In this document: positions 11,863-26,300 of the stretch, piece by piece
How the letters are laid out: every line of letters begins with the position of its first letter
Numbering within the stretch: the first letter of the stretch is position 1
DNA from: Gigantopelta aegis
Taxonomy: Eukaryota; Mollusca; Gastropoda; Neomphalida; Peltospiridae
Assembly: GCF_016097555.1 (NCBI RefSeq)
Contig: NC_054702.1
Location: 111,982,171-112,046,170, forward strand
Length of the DNA: 64,000 nt
Direction of reading: 5' to 3'
Notes under the pieces: model-generated
The model's database searches: none
What the model saw: only the letters and a program-made list of their open reading frames with translations
Told to the model about the DNA's origin: nothing
Program-made: the position numbers and the translations under genes

Positions 11863-12487
11863 AGTCTCAAGATGCGATGGCACTATTAAATTCTGTCATG
11901 CTACAAACTAATTCCATCACAGGGTGCTAAAATGCCCAACCTAACAAATATCAATAAACATTTTCATGGCTTCTAGATTATGGTAGACCCACTCCCATGG
12001 CTAGTGATATTCAATGTTGGGTTAGTAAAGAACTACTATTGCCATGCCCGATGGCAAGTGACACAAGAAAAATTGCCACTAGCTACATGTATGACTATGA
12101 GATGACAGCAACACAGAAAAATTTCATTATTCTAAAATTAAAGGCATATAAGATGGGGGTAACTTTAGCTGTGGCAGCTCCTAGTGACTAGGGACCTGGA
12201 CAAGATGCAAGTGATATATTTTAATATTTTTGCATTTATTTGTGATAAGTAACTTTATATTTATTGATTCCACACATAATCTCTGTAAAATGACCTAGAA
12301 AATTTCAAAATAGTAAAGTGCTGCCAATGAATGTAAAAGTGGTTTCTTCAAATGTGACGTCACAATTACCATGTTAGTTGTGATCCTCTACAAATGTTCC
12401 AGTTTGTATAATTCTGGCAGTAAATGCAATGACTGGGTTTGTTATTTTGTTATGGAGATGAACAGTTAGCTGTCTTTAGATCCACAT
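11863..12487. other. Non-coding stretch between two transposons
   Basis: No open frame of note, no repeat family I recognise and no splice-linked exon. Confidence 0.4.
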
Positions 12488-12495
12488 GTAAATAG

Positions 12496-13568
12496 CAGAC
12501 CTGTCAACCCTCCCGGATTCCGCGGGAGTCTCCCGGTATTTGATCAAATCTCCTTTCCCCTGTGCGGGAGACAGTTTCTCCTTTTAAATGACATTTTTGT
12601 AAGTATAAAAAAAAATCGATCCTCTTTTGTCAAAATAACAGAAGGGAAGTAACTCTGCCTTTTTTTCTCATTCGGCAAATGTCGACTACTTTCGGCTTCT
12701 GAGAATGTAACAGGCCGAATTGTCGACTGTTTAACCTTTGCCGAAGTGAAAATTGTGGGATAGCCTATTTATATTGTTAAAAAAGCACATGGAGTTTATA
12801 AAATGACATGTAATTATAATGTTTGTTGTCATCGTAATGGCTACAAAGCGTGTTGCCGCTAATTCAACAGGCTGTGTATTGACATTCAGTGTTGCCATAT
12901 AAAAAAAAAAAAACTATCCAATTTAGTTCTAATAACACCTCTGAATTGTAAAATGTCTTCCCACTGGATTACATAATGCAACTATGACGAATCTGAACTG
13001 CCAGACTCCGAGTTGACAGCGATACACACGATGCATGTTAAAATCACATGTCACAGCAAGACAACGAAAAGACCAATTAACTGTATAAACATACTTGTGT
13101 CAGTTAATTTTGTATGTTTGTGCAGTAAAATGTTGGTTATAAGGGTACACTTCAAGAAATTATTTTTGTACAATTAAAAAATGTTGTGTTTGACATTGAC
13201 ATAAAGTTACTCACGGAAATGGGTATAATTCCGGTATATTTCACACGATGTCCGTAATGAGGTTTTACTTATGATTAATGAAAATACAATGTTTTATTGC
13301 ATCATTATAATGATTTTAAATAAGTACCACGCCACCGTTCCTCATTATAGTAAAAAAACTGAATATTAATTTATAAGATTTATATAAATTTGTCTTTGGT
13401 ACTTAGGTACACTAACCACAAATGATAATGTAACGCAACCTGTAAGGCAGTGTAATACCGTAAATGTACTAATGAAAATTTTTATTTCTTGTTCATGTTC
13501 TTAACATTTTTGGATAATATTTTTTTTTTTTTTAAATATGTATTAAATCATAATAATATTTAAACTTT

Positions 13569-13599
<31 letters not shown>

Positions 13600-13812
13600 T
13601 TTTTTTTTTTTTTTAATGCCAAGATCTAAGGTTAAGAAGTATATATGACATTATAAAGTATTCATATAACTTATTGTAATAATGTTTTTTTTTAAATCTT
13701 GCGATTTTGGGTTAAATTGTGTGAATTTAAAAATCTCCTGCTTTTTGACAAAATCTCCTGCTTTTTCAACACACACCTCCTGCTTTCTCTTGTCTAAAGG
13801 TTGACAGGTCTG
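12496..13812 (+). mobile_element. hAT-type non-autonomous element (1,317 bp), 8-bp target duplication
   Basis: The ends are CAGACCTGTCAACC and its reverse complement with a small difference (GGTTGACAGGTCTG), flanked by the identical 8-mer GTAAATAG (12488-12495 and 13813-13820). An 8-bp duplication points to the hAT superfamily. No transposase is visible. The interior is AT-rich with long A/T runs near 13530-13615. A second, reversed copy lies at 30538-32154. Confidence 0.88.
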
Positions 13813-15635
13813 GTAAATAGTGGAGCTAATTTTAATTAGATTGACCCGAGTTGCAGACTAAATTTGTCGTAACTTACACTTTTTACTTTCTGTCAATTGT
13901 TTATTCTGCAACTGCTCACCCCTTAATTTTGACCAAGCGAGATCACCGAGCAGTGACTGGATGACAGTCAATTGAAAACCCTTAAAAAGTGTTAAACCAT
14001 CAAAATATAGTGTCCTTTTTATAGTGCACACAAACGTATTTCAGTTGAGCCACATGGAAGAAATGTTGGCATTCTACCCTATCTAATGATACCACTGTTT
14101 TAGAGTTTAAATTTGTCATCCATATCTCGATGACATGTTGATGACCAGAACAAAAAAAAACAGATTAAATATTTTTGCTTATTATTCAACTTTAAGATTG
14201 TCACTTCGAATTTTTTACCCAATACTTAAGTAAAAAAAAGAAAATCTAACTGAATCTAACCTAATTAAAAGCTTTGAACATGTAACACAAATATGTTAAA
14301 GTTTCAAATTTGTCATCCATGTCTTGCGATGATCAGAAAAACAAAACAAAAACTAGTCCAAAGGGATGTAAAATGTGTGGTTCCACATCCGAACCGTGTT
14401 ACATACCCATTATGTAGCTGGTATTTAAAACTTGTGGCATCATCGTGACCATGTTTCAAACATTTCTTAACCAAAATAGTGCAACAAATGGAAGCATAAA
14501 CTAAAAATGTATAACCTACCGTACTCACTAAATCCCAATTGAAATACTTGTGTTATTATTAACAAAATAGATCTTCCAACAACAACTGCTAAAAGTCCCC
14601 CCACCCACAACCCCAATTTTAAATATGCTACATAGAGGAAAGCAAATAGCCCCGCATGTTAAGAAAAGTATTGACATAATGATAATCATAATGTGCACAA
14701 AACAAAAACAGAATAAATATTTTTGCTCATTATCCGACTTAGAGTAGCGACCACCAAGCAAAGGGCCGCAACTCTAAACGCTTTTTATCATGTCGCCAAA
14801 AACGCGACCCCGAATACCTACATGTCGATTACGGCTTTACAGTCATTAACGACCGACTTAATCGTTAAACATCGGTAGTGTTCGTAAACTAGAATGATGA
14901 ATAAATTGGTTTACATGAGTCTAGCATCTTAGTTGCAAATTAAGTGGTAAAATTATTTTTCCAAATATAGGTTATCAATTTGTAACCCTTTATCAGCCAT
15001 AAACACCATTTATATTTTTATGTTATTATGTGCAGTATTTTAAAGAACCGATTTATGTCACTAACATAAATATAAACCACCGTAAGTAAAAGAATTGATT
15101 TAATAAAGTAATTATGATTGACCGGGATTTTTATACCAAGGGACATAACTTTTGAATTTCTCGCCACTAATTTTAAGATTGTTTCTTTCATAGCGCACAC
15201 AGAATCTCAAACTTGCATACATATTGCTATTATAAACAAGACTGATTGATGCCAAAAATAAAATAAATAAATTGCAAACAAGATTTAATAAGCATAAATC
15301 ATTTCCAGTCTAGATTTTGCCTAATATTTGACTAAATACAGTTATGGGCCAAAGGTTTTCAGTGTCACAGTGGTAAACCAAAAGTATAAATGTAATACAT
15401 AAACATGACAATTTGGTATATATATTTACAATGTGAAAATGAAAGACAAGTATGTACTTAAACTATACATTAAAAAAAGGTATTGCAATTTGTTCACATA
15501 TGAATATTTATAGTTCACATTTATTTACCTGTAAATTTATTTTCACCGACAGCCCATAACGACTCCATACTAACGTCTCAATGCTTTCTTTATGTCATAT
15601 TAAAAATACTCTACACCAAATAATTGGTTCCCTAC

Positions 15636-15893
15636 CCTGGGTTTCTGCTAGAGGGTACGCAGGTAGAGGGTACAATTACATGTATGTACTAAAAAATCTC
15701 GAAAATTAATGGATATGTTTTAATTTATTGATAGATTATAGTAAGATAATTGCTGTTTAAAATTTGTAAAAGTGCATTAATTAAAATGGTCCAATAAAAC
15801 ATTTCAAATTCATAACTACCCAATATATGCCTTTGAATATATTTTGTTTTTATTACGTAACCTCGAATTATGTTCTGGCAGAAAGCCTGCTAC
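15636..15893. mobile_element. Short MITE, related to the copy at 20921-21171
   Basis: The ends resemble each other in inverted orientation (GGGTTTCTGCTAGAG and CTCTGGCAG-like TTCTGGCAGAAAGCC). The same end motif bounds 20921-21171. No coding capacity. The exact ends are uncertain. Confidence 0.45.
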
Positions 15894-17409
15894 CTTTGAC
15901 AGAGGTTAAAACAATTGGTCGTCTAATTTTCGACTGTTACCATAAAGTAATATACTTAATCACTTTTAGCATCTAGCAATTTAAAGCAAATTTTACAATA
16001 GTTAGCACTTGGAATAAGCATCATATATTATTTTGTTTTGTTTTACCTGTAATATATTTTACCTGTAATATATTTTCACCAGGACTTCCTTCTTCCTCCA
16101 TGAATGATTAAAGAAAATAACACTGGATATATTGTAGTTATTTTTGTTTTATTCCAATATATAATAACAAATGTGTTTTATGTCAGTATGTGGAGCAAAC
16201 TAGCTGATACAGTTGGTTTGAAATCATGATTACAAAATCCTAAAGATAAAAGGAACTGGCTCCTAACGTCAGCCTCTACATATTGTCCACATCTGTAACG
16301 GCCTGTAGGAACGATATTTGAAGTGTGTGTGTGTGTGTGTGGGTATACAGTCTCTAGTGAGGGATACAAACTAGATTTTCATTTTTATATCATCTTTATT
16401 TATGTGGAGTAGTGAAAATTTTAAACATACATTTTTGTCCTCAAGTGTGGGATGGAGAACAAGCCCCTAGGCCCACCCCTCACACACCCACCCAACCCCA
16501 CCCCATCCCAGTTCCTACGGGCCTGATGTATGTTATATTAATAAATACAAAGACTACACAATGATATTGTCTACAGGACATATCAGGTGTAAAGTGATTG
16601 TCAGTATGTGACAACACTGTAATATTTTCCAACATTTCTGTGTTTCTGTGCCCGGCTGTGGACAGTTTTGGCAGACGGGTAACACATTTGCTTAATAATT
16701 AAAAATACACAGTTTAACCAAAAACATTAAAACTTGGAGGATAACTAGCTAAGATAACACAGAAAAGTGTGCTAATTTTAGTTTTTTGTTAAAGTATTAT
16801 ATCTTGCTTTGGTGAGGAGGGGACGCTTTTTAGCAAATTTGCGAAATTGGCCCCTGGAATATCCATTGACGTGTCATGTTTACATCTATGCTGGACAAGA
16901 TTTATGATAAAATGTTATTACATTTTGTGTGTTTTTCTTCTAATTAGGTCCATTAGCTTCAGTTTACATTATAAAAGTCATAAAAAAGTATGTTAAAAAA
17001 AATGCTTGTTGTATGCTACTTAGAGATTGTTACTTCAAATGTTTTGCCCAATACTTAAGTAAAATAGTTTTAAATTTTTTTTTGCTAATTAAAACTTTTG
17101 CACGTGTAACACAAATATGTTTTAAATGTCTAAATAAAATAAATACGATTAAACAACACCACGAAAACTGGTCAACGATACATAATACATAATGCATGGT
17201 GAAAACAATAGTTACAAATGCCTAATAATCCCCGCATAGCATTATAATTTAAGGAATACCTATTTATATTTTACAATTAATTCAACTACCTGATCTTAGG
17301 GCAATAGCCGACAACATTTGGAAACTTTTCTTTGCCCTTGAACATCCAACTAAAATGGAAGGTTGACTGTGGTCACAGTGCCGCAAATCAAACACTTCCG
17401 GGTCATAAT

Positions 17410-17540
17410 TTGAGGTTAGGATGAGGCGCAAAGGTAGAAGTACACCAGTCTGGAGCTTTAGTAATTGATAGGTCCTAGGTTCGTATCCCAGAATCATACC
17501 AAAGCAAGATTGAGTAATAACGGCAGAATGGGTAGTTGTA
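17410..17540 (+). mobile_element. Possible degenerate SINE
   Basis: A B-box-like GGTTCGTATCCC at about 17478-17489 with an A-box-like stretch about 35 nt upstream. There is no clear tail or target duplication. It could equally be chance. Confidence 0.25.
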
Positions 17541-17857
17541 ATTAAACCCATCACACTCTCTATAGACTATAGTATAGTTTCTGTAGATACAGGCTTTATT
17601 ATTGAAACTACTCGAAGCCCAGGTAACAGACATGTACTTGTGAGACCGTATTTTAATATTCTTAAGTGGTTCATGAGCACGACAATAAATTATGAAGAAA
17701 GAAAATCCAAATAAACTATACCCTTTATTCTTGTGGGGACACTCTTTGATGTTCATTGTGCAAAAATCGCCAATTGATTAAAGTGTCAGTATCGCTTGTT
17801 ATAATAATTTATTCTGCAATTATTGGACAGGTAAAATTATATATATTATATATTTCA

Positions 17858-18168
17858 TCATCGACAATACATCACTTGTCATGTCACTGATAATATATCA
17901 CTTGTAATGTCACTGACAATATATCACTTGTCGTGTCACTGACACTATATCACTTGTCGTGCCACTGACACTATATCACTTGTCGTGTCACTGACAATAT
18001 ATCACTTGTCGTGTCACTGACACTATATCACTTGTCGTGTCACTGACAATATATCACTTGTCGTGTCACTGACAATATATCACTTGTCGTGTCACTGACA
18101 ATATATCACTTGTCGTGTCACTGACAATATATCACTTGTCGTGTCACTGACAATATATCACTTGTCGT
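17858..18168. repeat. 26-bp minisatellite, about 12 copies
   Basis: Unit containing 'atatatcacttgtcgtg' and 'tcactgaca', period 26 bp, with few variants (caat/cact). Confidence 0.92.
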
Positions 18169-18287
18169 GTAACGTGTTTGACTAGGTTTTACATTGTATA
18201 CTGTACCTTTAATTACAAACATTATTTATTATTATTATTTCAATATACAATTAAGATTATACCTTGAATGACATGTCCATATAACAT

Positions 18288-19065
18288 GTGTCACACAGTT
18301 GGAAATGATGGTCCCTTTAATATATAAATGTGTCAAACAGTGGGAGATGATGGTCCCTTCAATGTATAAATGTGTTACACAGTGGGAGATAATGGTCCAT
18401 TCAATATATAAATGTGTCACACAGTGGGAGATGATGGCCCCTTCAATGTATAAATGTGTTACACAGTGGGAGATGATGGTCCATTCAATATATAAATGTG
18501 TCACACAGTTGGAGATGATGGTCCCTTCAATATATAAATGTGTTACACAGTGGAGGAGGATGGTCAATCTAATATATAAATGTGTTACACAGTGGGAGAT
18601 GATGGTCCCTTCAATATATAAATGTGTCACACAGCGGGAGATGATGGTCAATTCAATGTATAAATGTGTTACACAGTGGGAGATGATGGCCCCTTCAATG
18701 TATAAATATGTTACACAGTGGGAGATGATAGGCCCTTCAATGTATAAATGTGTTACACAGTGGGAAATGATGGTCCCTTCAATATATAAATGNNNNNNNN
18801 NNNNNNNNNNNNNNNNNNNNNNNNNNNNNNNNNNNNNNNNNNNNNNNNNNNNNNNNNNNNNNNNNNNNNNNNNNNNNNNNNNNNNNNNNNNNNNNNNNNN
18901 NNNNNNNNNNNNNNNNNNNNNNNNNNNNNNNNNNNNNNNNNNNNNNNNNNNNNNNNNNNNNNNNNNNNNNNNNNNNNNNNNNNNNNNNNNNNTAAATGTG
19001 TTACACAGTGGGAAATGATGGTCCATTCAAGGTATAAATGTGTTACACAGTGGGAGATGATGGCT
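18288..19065. repeat. 42-bp minisatellite interrupted by an assembly gap
   Basis: Period 42 bp. The unit includes 'cacacagtgggagatgatgg' followed by 'aatatataaatgtgt'. Being divisible by three it is open on both strands, which yields long false ORFs. The array continues on both sides of the N-run, so its true length is unknown. Confidence 0.92.
18793..18992. other. Assembly gap (200 N)
   Basis: Exactly 200 N inside the 42-bp array. A round size suggests a placeholder, so the missing length cannot be read from it. Confidence 0.98.
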
Positions 19066-19346
19066 GATACCTACTTATACACAATACAAAATTAAGAATT
19101 GTTTCATAATTCATGAGACTAGACTTTCTTCTAGTAATTTTTAAGAAACCTCCTACAAAAGGAAAGCAATGTTTGTTTCCTGCACACCAGCTCATTGTTT
19201 TGATGTGTGTCTGTAGAATGAGAGATGAAACCTGCTGGTGCCATGGCGACTACTAATTTTATTTGTTAAGTCTCGTTTATCGCACTCTCTCGCACATAAC
19301 AACACATACACTGTCTTTGATATGCAAATTGTGTTGCACTGATTTA

Positions 19347-19612
19347 ATGTGTTGTGTGCTCTCTGTGTCATATGTAACCAATACTACTAGAAGACTTCAA
19401 TGTGTTGTGTGCTCTCTGTGCCATATGTAACCAGTACTACTAGAAGACTTCAATCAGTTGTGTGCTCTCTGTGCCATATGTAACCAGTACTACTAGAAGA
19501 CTTCAATGTGTTGTGTGCTCTCTGTGTCATAGGTAACCAGTACTACTAGAAGACTTCAATGTGTTGTGTACTCTCTGTGTCATACGTAACCAGTACTACT
19601 AGAAGACTCTCC
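19347..19612. repeat. 53-bp minisatellite, 5 copies
   Basis: Unit with 'ttgtgtgctctctgtg' and 'ccagtactactagaagac', period 53 bp. Confidence 0.92.
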
Positions 19613-19744
19613 TGTTTGTCAGCTACCTCTTACAAGAGTAAACTGGAAACTGGAAAAGTCTGTAATATATTAAATTAAAATTATTAAACCAAATTAATTT
19701 AATAGATTTTTTTTAAATTGCCATTAATGCCTTGTGTTCAAATA

Positions 19745-19812
19745 GTGTTTTATTTTTAGGCCTGTACAACATGATGATGTCATCATGTTGTACAGGCCTA
19801 AAAATAAAACAC
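19745..19812. repeat. 68-bp perfect palindrome in a fold-back element
   Basis: Two 33-nt arms (19745-19777 and 19780-19812) are perfect reverse complements with a 2-nt centre. Weaker pairing extends outward (about 19700-19744 with 19813-19860), which suggests a palindromic MITE. It lies about 560 nt upstream of the JIP1 start codon. Confidence 0.92.
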
Positions 19813-20374
19813 CCTTTGAAATTAGACACAAGCAATAAATGCAATTAACATTAAACAACATATGAAGTATTGGTGGTTAAAAATATATTTAATTGGTAGA
19901 AGACATTACGTTATGACTACTGACAGTTGTGGTGATTAAAAATGTTTTTGATTGGTAGCAGACTTGATGTTATGACTACTGTGGTGGTCTATAAATGCTG
20001 ATTAGGGCACCAGTTTAAGACCTACAACTGATGCAGCACTGGTTTCCGAGTGTAGCCAATCAATATGAAACATGGACTGATCTGAGACAAGCATGAACCA
20101 TTTCAATAGAAAACAGTATTGATTGATTCCGCTTCACGGAGCTACAGAGACCTGTTCTGTGGTGCTTCCTGCGCGAACCATCCTTCCACTGTGTTCTGGG
20201 CTGCTTGCTTGCGTCAGAGGCAGCGCACTTGTAGCATAATTTATTCAGTCGCTCAATTGATGTTGTATCCATTGCTTCTTCATGGGAGACAAGATGGCTA
20301 CCATCGTCTGTTGGTCATGATGTTGGGTTGTGTGTGAGAAACAGTAAGGATTTCAGCTCGTTCCAGCAACAACC

Positions 20375-23300
20375 ATGTTAAAAATGCACTGTCCACTTGG
20401 GGTGGACACCACTTTCAGGTATTGTGTCCATGTCAGATGCCGTCACTGTTTTATCAAGTAGCAACATCTGTTCTCGTTCATAACCATTGTCTCTGTCTTT
20501 TGTGTTCATTATCACATGATTATTACAAATCTGGCTTCTTTTATCTAATTTCATCTGGTTCTCAAATTAAATTGTGAATTAGTAAAACATTATTGATTAG
20601 ATTGTAAATGATAAATAATTTATGAGGTTCATTATTATTTAGCAGTATGTTCCATTAATCCTCTTTGTCTTGTGGGTAAACCTGTGTTGTACACAGCCAT
20701 ATAATATTTTGGTATTTATGAATACTGCAATAATTTGTGATGTTTCAACATTCCTGTGCTTATATTCATTATGGTTAATTAAGAAACAAATTAACTGAAA
20801 TATTTTACTATTTTTTATTAGAAGTAAATATTTTTTATTAACTAAGACTCACCCCTTTAGTACACCAATAACCGATTGTTAATTTTTATACAGATTAACG
20901 ATGAAGAAAAGGTGTAAAGTCAGGGTTTCTGTCAGAGGGTAAAATGGGTATGGCGCCATACCCAAAATTTGGGAAGATTTTATATTTTTAAGTTAACTTT
21001 TTGACAAAATTAATTACTCTTATCATTACTGTATGATTTTCTTAACCCTAACCCTAAATGTAACCCATTTTCATCCTGGGGGATGTCCCCCATGACCCCT
21101 GTTGACTGTGATTGCATTCATTTCAATAGCGCCATCCACAAAAAATTATTTCTGGCAGAAACACTGAAAGCTAATAAAAGAAGCATAAATTACTGACTTG
21201 TCAATATTTTTTTAAACAAATATTGCTGAGTGAATTTCTTCAGTGAAGCAAACTGATTTCCATTATGACTGCTTAAAACAAGAAACTGGATGTACCTCAG
21301 AGCTGAACTATAGCGTTCATCTATACCTGCTTACAACTGAAATACATGTAGTAACAGAATTATATTTTGAGACTAACTAACGTTACATTAAGGACTAATA
21401 TAACATTGTAACCTTTAGTTACTAAAATGTATTGTGCAATTTTAATATATTATAGAGCTGACATAAATATTGAATTACAATAAAATTTATGACAGTTTCT
21501 AAATTTAACATGTTTTGTTCAGTTAAATGTTACAATTACTTGAGATGTCTTAACATCATACTTGATCACATTCTTTTATACTATTGCTGAATGTGGTTTT
21601 AATTGTACTGACGAGTGTTCATTGTAAGTAACAGATGTATACCCATAGTGGGTACAGTGTTGTGGGGGTTCATTTTTAATTGTACTGACGAGTGTTCATT
21701 ATAAGTAACAGATGTATACCCATAGTGGGTACAGTGTTGTGGGGGTTCATTTTTAATTGTACTGACGAGTGTTCATTGTAAGTAACAGATGTATACCCAT
21801 AGTGGGTACAGTGTTGTGGGGGTTCATTTTTAATTGTACTGACGAGTGTTCATTGTAAGTAACAGATGTATACCCATAGTGGGTACAGTGTTGTGGGGGT
21901 TCATTTTTAATTGTACTGACGAGTGTTCATTGTAAGTAACAGATGTATACCCATAGTGGGTACAGTGTTGTGGGGGTTCATTTTTATTACCAAAGGTCAA
22001 CTTTCATCAAAAATGCCTCACTCATTTGAAAATGATGCATTTGAAATAATATTAATAGTGCTTTTGGAATGGATTGATGAGTTTGCAACTCTTGCACCAT
22101 TGTTTTAATTGTGTCGGTGGTATTTTGTTTTTATCATGTTTGGAATATACAGAAGACAGTTTCAAAACAAGTTGACATTTTTGTCTGTGTCATATGCTGT
22201 CCTAAGCTGATAGCCTAGAACAATCATCAGTGGACTAGAGTAAGACAAGAAATCCATGAACATGGCTGCCACACATGAGTCACTCTTTACCATTCCATAA
22301 TTAATACAAGATGGATTGTATTGTGTGAATGGATATATTGTATGGATTATATTGGATCACAGGACTAGTTGTAATGGGGTGAATGAATGAATGAATGAAC
22401 GAATGAATGAACAAACGAATGAACGAACAAATAAATGAATGAATACAGGGCTTTAGATTGCACCAAAGCTGAGATGATAAAGGGTGTGGCCAGTATAAGT
22501 ATGCCCAAAATAAGCACGGTTGGAAGTGTAAGATTATAAGATGGAATCCCCAGATATCTATATTACATTCTTTTTACGATTGAGGTGAAATCCTAAAAAC
22601 AATTCCTAAATTCAGTGCCGGATATGCTACAAGAATCACATGATGGACACCAAATAGCCATGGTGTGAAATGTGGGGAGGTGTTATTCATCAAACATTGC
22701 TTTCCTTTGTGATGGTAAGGTCTGTACATTCTGGGATGTTGGTGACTCATTTTGGCCCTTTGATAGCACATTTTAGGGATCATCCTACTTGTGGTACATG
22801 CACTGTCAGTGTGTTCATTACTTGTTAAAGTAGGTGGTTATTTTAAGTGTCTTCCTACACAAGATTATCAATTAGTAATGTAGTCGGAGTATTTTTCTGT
22901 GGAGTATCGCCACTGCAAAGAGTGCAATAGCAGACCACGTTTACCAGCCACTGACTTACTAGTTCTTGGATAAGCCTACATTTGTGTGAACCACGCTTCA
23001 TGAAGACTCGCTGAATATGTGTGTCTGCTGGAAATTAATTGGAATTACAGTATTCTGTACATTCCAGATTTTAATGGTCATTTTGTAACATATTCAGTTC
23101 TTTAGAGGTTGTAGGTCTCTTAATTTAATTAAAAATGTGATGTGATTGTTATTTTATATTGTGCTGGTTCCTTTATAAGAGATGAATAATGTCCTTACAT
23201 CCATCAGTGTTCTCCTGTATATGGGTCAGCCATGTATTGGGTAGCTCTTGTGTTTACAATCACAAGTACACGATTTTATATATAGAAAATAACCAGTTAA

Positions 23301-26300
23301 TGATGTAGGGTATCGGCTTTATCCTGTGACGGTAAGAATGGGAAATTCAACGAGGATTGCCAAGCAGTATTTCCCATTCAATCTGAACAGGATAAAGCCG
23401 ATATCCTACGTCATTAACTAGTTATTATTTTTATCCTGCAGTCCATAAACATTATGGGGAAAAGATATCATTTTTGTTATTTCAGCTATATTGTATGATG
23501 ACCTAGAGTTCAAATGACCTATTTTGTAGTGTATCTATGCATACATGTGCACATGCGTGATGTCAAAAGTCATCTGTTTATAACAGTGGTTGCAGGATAA
23601 ATACCTTCCCACAGACAGGATACATGTACCATAGACTTTGATATTCCAGTTGCAGAATGCTGGTTGGAATGGGAAAAATATACATTTATTTATTAACAGA
23701 AAGATAAAAAAGGATATTGATTTGATCTATGGTTTCCAGTTACATATGACACGAGTTAATTTCAAGCCTGATGTCATTTGCTATAAGCTGTTGCTGGGGT
23801 GCAGACAACACTTGTCTGCTCGGTAAATGCGAGTAAAACTTCCATTGGACAAGTTAAAGAATGCAACTACCGGTGGAATAGTGATCTGTTTTCAGAAAAC
23901 AGAGTCGGCCAAAGGTCAATACTTCCTAGAAATTGTTTGTTTACATTCAAACTATGTTGCCAGTTTTGAATAAATTGTTCTGCTAAACACTTGTGAGATG
24001 TCACTTGAATTTTGTAAATCTATATGAAAGAAATGTGAAAATGTTTGTCTTCACCAGAATATATATTTTTTTAGTGATTTGTCAATCAAAGTCGAGCAGA
24101 CCTTAATTCTGACGGGCAAGTAAATTTTAGTTGGTTCTAGTCCAGCTGGCTAGTGAAATATTTTCCTCCATTTCTGCACCCTGCTGTTGTAAAGAAGTGA
24201 TTCAGAGGCCAATGCTTGGTAATGATGTCTCACTTTGAAATCATGCAAGTGACATTTGGTATATTATGCCAGTTTAACAAATCAATACCGTGCAAAAGAT
24301 ACAGACAGCATAATTGGTTTTTCTAACACACATGCTTAATTGTATGAGTCTATTTGAGACTGGTGCTGAGCCTGGTGTGTAGCTTGCAGCTACTTTCACC
24401 TTGGCAGTGCTGGTATTGACTTTCTACAGAGTCCATTGAGTACTGGCCTTCAAGGGCTTTCGTTAAAAGATGTCCTATTCAAACAGTGTTTAATTCAAGG
24501 TGACATCAATCTGTTGCCATTAATTTGAAGATATTTTCCCTTGAGACATGTTGCCAGTACTGAAGTCACAATTGTTTTGTTCCTGAACATTAACCAATAT
24601 CTGCAGTGTAGCAAACTGTCTGGAGTTATCTACAAGGTGTAAGTGGGTGTTACAGATCTGATACAATGAGAAAGGCAATGTCACTGTAGAGGTTGTTTTA
24701 TGGCACATCAGTGGATTCTTTAATATAACGGTTTAAGAGTCTTTGCCACACTTGTTTTAATGAGTGTAAAAATAAACCTACAACCACTATCTCGGTGTCT
24801 TCTTTGATGTGTGTGTTTAAGGGTTTAATGTGGTATCTGCCACACTTGTTTTACGCAGTGTAAAAATAAACCCTCTGCCACTATAGAGGTTGTTTTATGG
24901 CACATCAGTCTCTTCTTCAATATGTGTGTTTAAGGGTTTAATGTGGTATCTGCCACACTTGTTTTACGCAGTGTAAAAATAAACCCACTGCCACTATAGA
25001 GGTTGTTTTATGGCACATCAGTCTCTTCTTCAATATGTGTGTTTAAGGGTTTAATGTGGTATCTGCCACACTTGTTTTACGCAGTGTAAAAATAAACCTG
25101 CAGCAATGGTTTTTTCATGTATCATCCAGACAGAAAAGCATGTACGATGGTCTGTTAGATACCAGTGCTGGCTGGGATGGGAAATTATCTAATAAATCCA
25201 CCAATAGGAATTGATGCTTTGACCTATGACACCTAACATGAACTATATCCCACTTCTGTGGTAAGTACTGTCCTGTATGGTTTTCTCTCACTGAATCATC
25301 TAATCTCAATGACAAAACCAGTATCCATGATCAAACCATATATCTGCACAATGCAGTGTCGAATGAGTATTTGGCAAAATAGTGGATGATTCCATGAATC
25401 TCTATCTAGTGCCTCGTCTATAGGAGAACAGCCACTTCTGCGGAGATCCTCTACTGAATAATACATCATTCTTGCACTGCAACAAAGAGGACTGCCACTC
25501 CCAGATGTGGTGTGCCCACAATGTACAAAAATATACAGATATGTCCGTTATCTGGGAGGGTACCTATACAAATATTCTAATTAATTTTGCTACTATACAT
25601 TTAGATAGAGTAATTCATAAGCAGCACAAATGCAAATATTTTGAAGAAAAAAATCTAATTAGAAAACATTTGCTAAGATTTTGTTTGCACTTCTTCTGGT
25701 CCAAACACTTTGTGATGTAAAAATGTCTGAACGCAATGTTTATGTGTGGAATCAAATGTGCCCCAACAATCCTGAATGTATCATCTTGACTTTAGAGGTT
25801 GCAGCAGTTGTTTGTTTACTTTCACTTCTAATAGCATGTTAAAACTGTGAAAACTAAAAATCTAAACAAAAACCTGATGATAAAGATTTGATTTGATTTT
25901 TTTAATTTAGTTTTCGTCTATTTCAGAAAAAGACTCTGTTATTAGTGTTAATAAGTTATGAAGTAGTTTAGAATTCAATGACGTCATATGCTAGAGACAT
26001 TAACCTGCATTATTTTATGTTGGCACAACACAGATTTAACCTAGGTTATTTTTAACCCAGGTTAAAACACAGCCTGTATACTAGGTGTATAGACTCAGTG
26101 TGTGTATTTCAGGTACAAAGCTGACAGTCTTTTTAACCTGGAGTAAATGGGTTCTGTTCCCACTGGAAAACTTGAGATCTTGAATAATTTATAAACATCA
26201 AATGCAATTTTGTATGCAGTCAGTCAGTTTATACTGGCATTTATTGTGCTTGTGATAACTGTCATGTTCATTATTTTTAGACAAAGCCTGTTGAGGTATA

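Larger units (their letters stand above)
13821..17857. other. Gene-free AT-rich stretch with dispersed degenerate repeats
   Basis: No convincing exon. A degenerate block including 'cccaatacttaagtaaaa' and 'gtaacacaaatatgtt' occurs at about 14190-14310 and again at about 17020-17125. Related sub-blocks ('aaatttgtcatccat') occur at about 14108 and 14308. A (GT)n run lies at about 16323-16340. Two ATG-starting short minus-strand stretches followed by GTAAA (near 15570 and 16100) were seen but have no partner exons. Confidence 0.45.

Noticed and set aside
17858-18168. CRISPR-like array
   Set aside because: Regular repeats here and elsewhere have no unique spacers, and the DNA is eukaryotic with introns.
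21045-21060. Telomere-like repeat
   Set aside because: Only about two and a half units of CCCTAA inside a MITE; no array.
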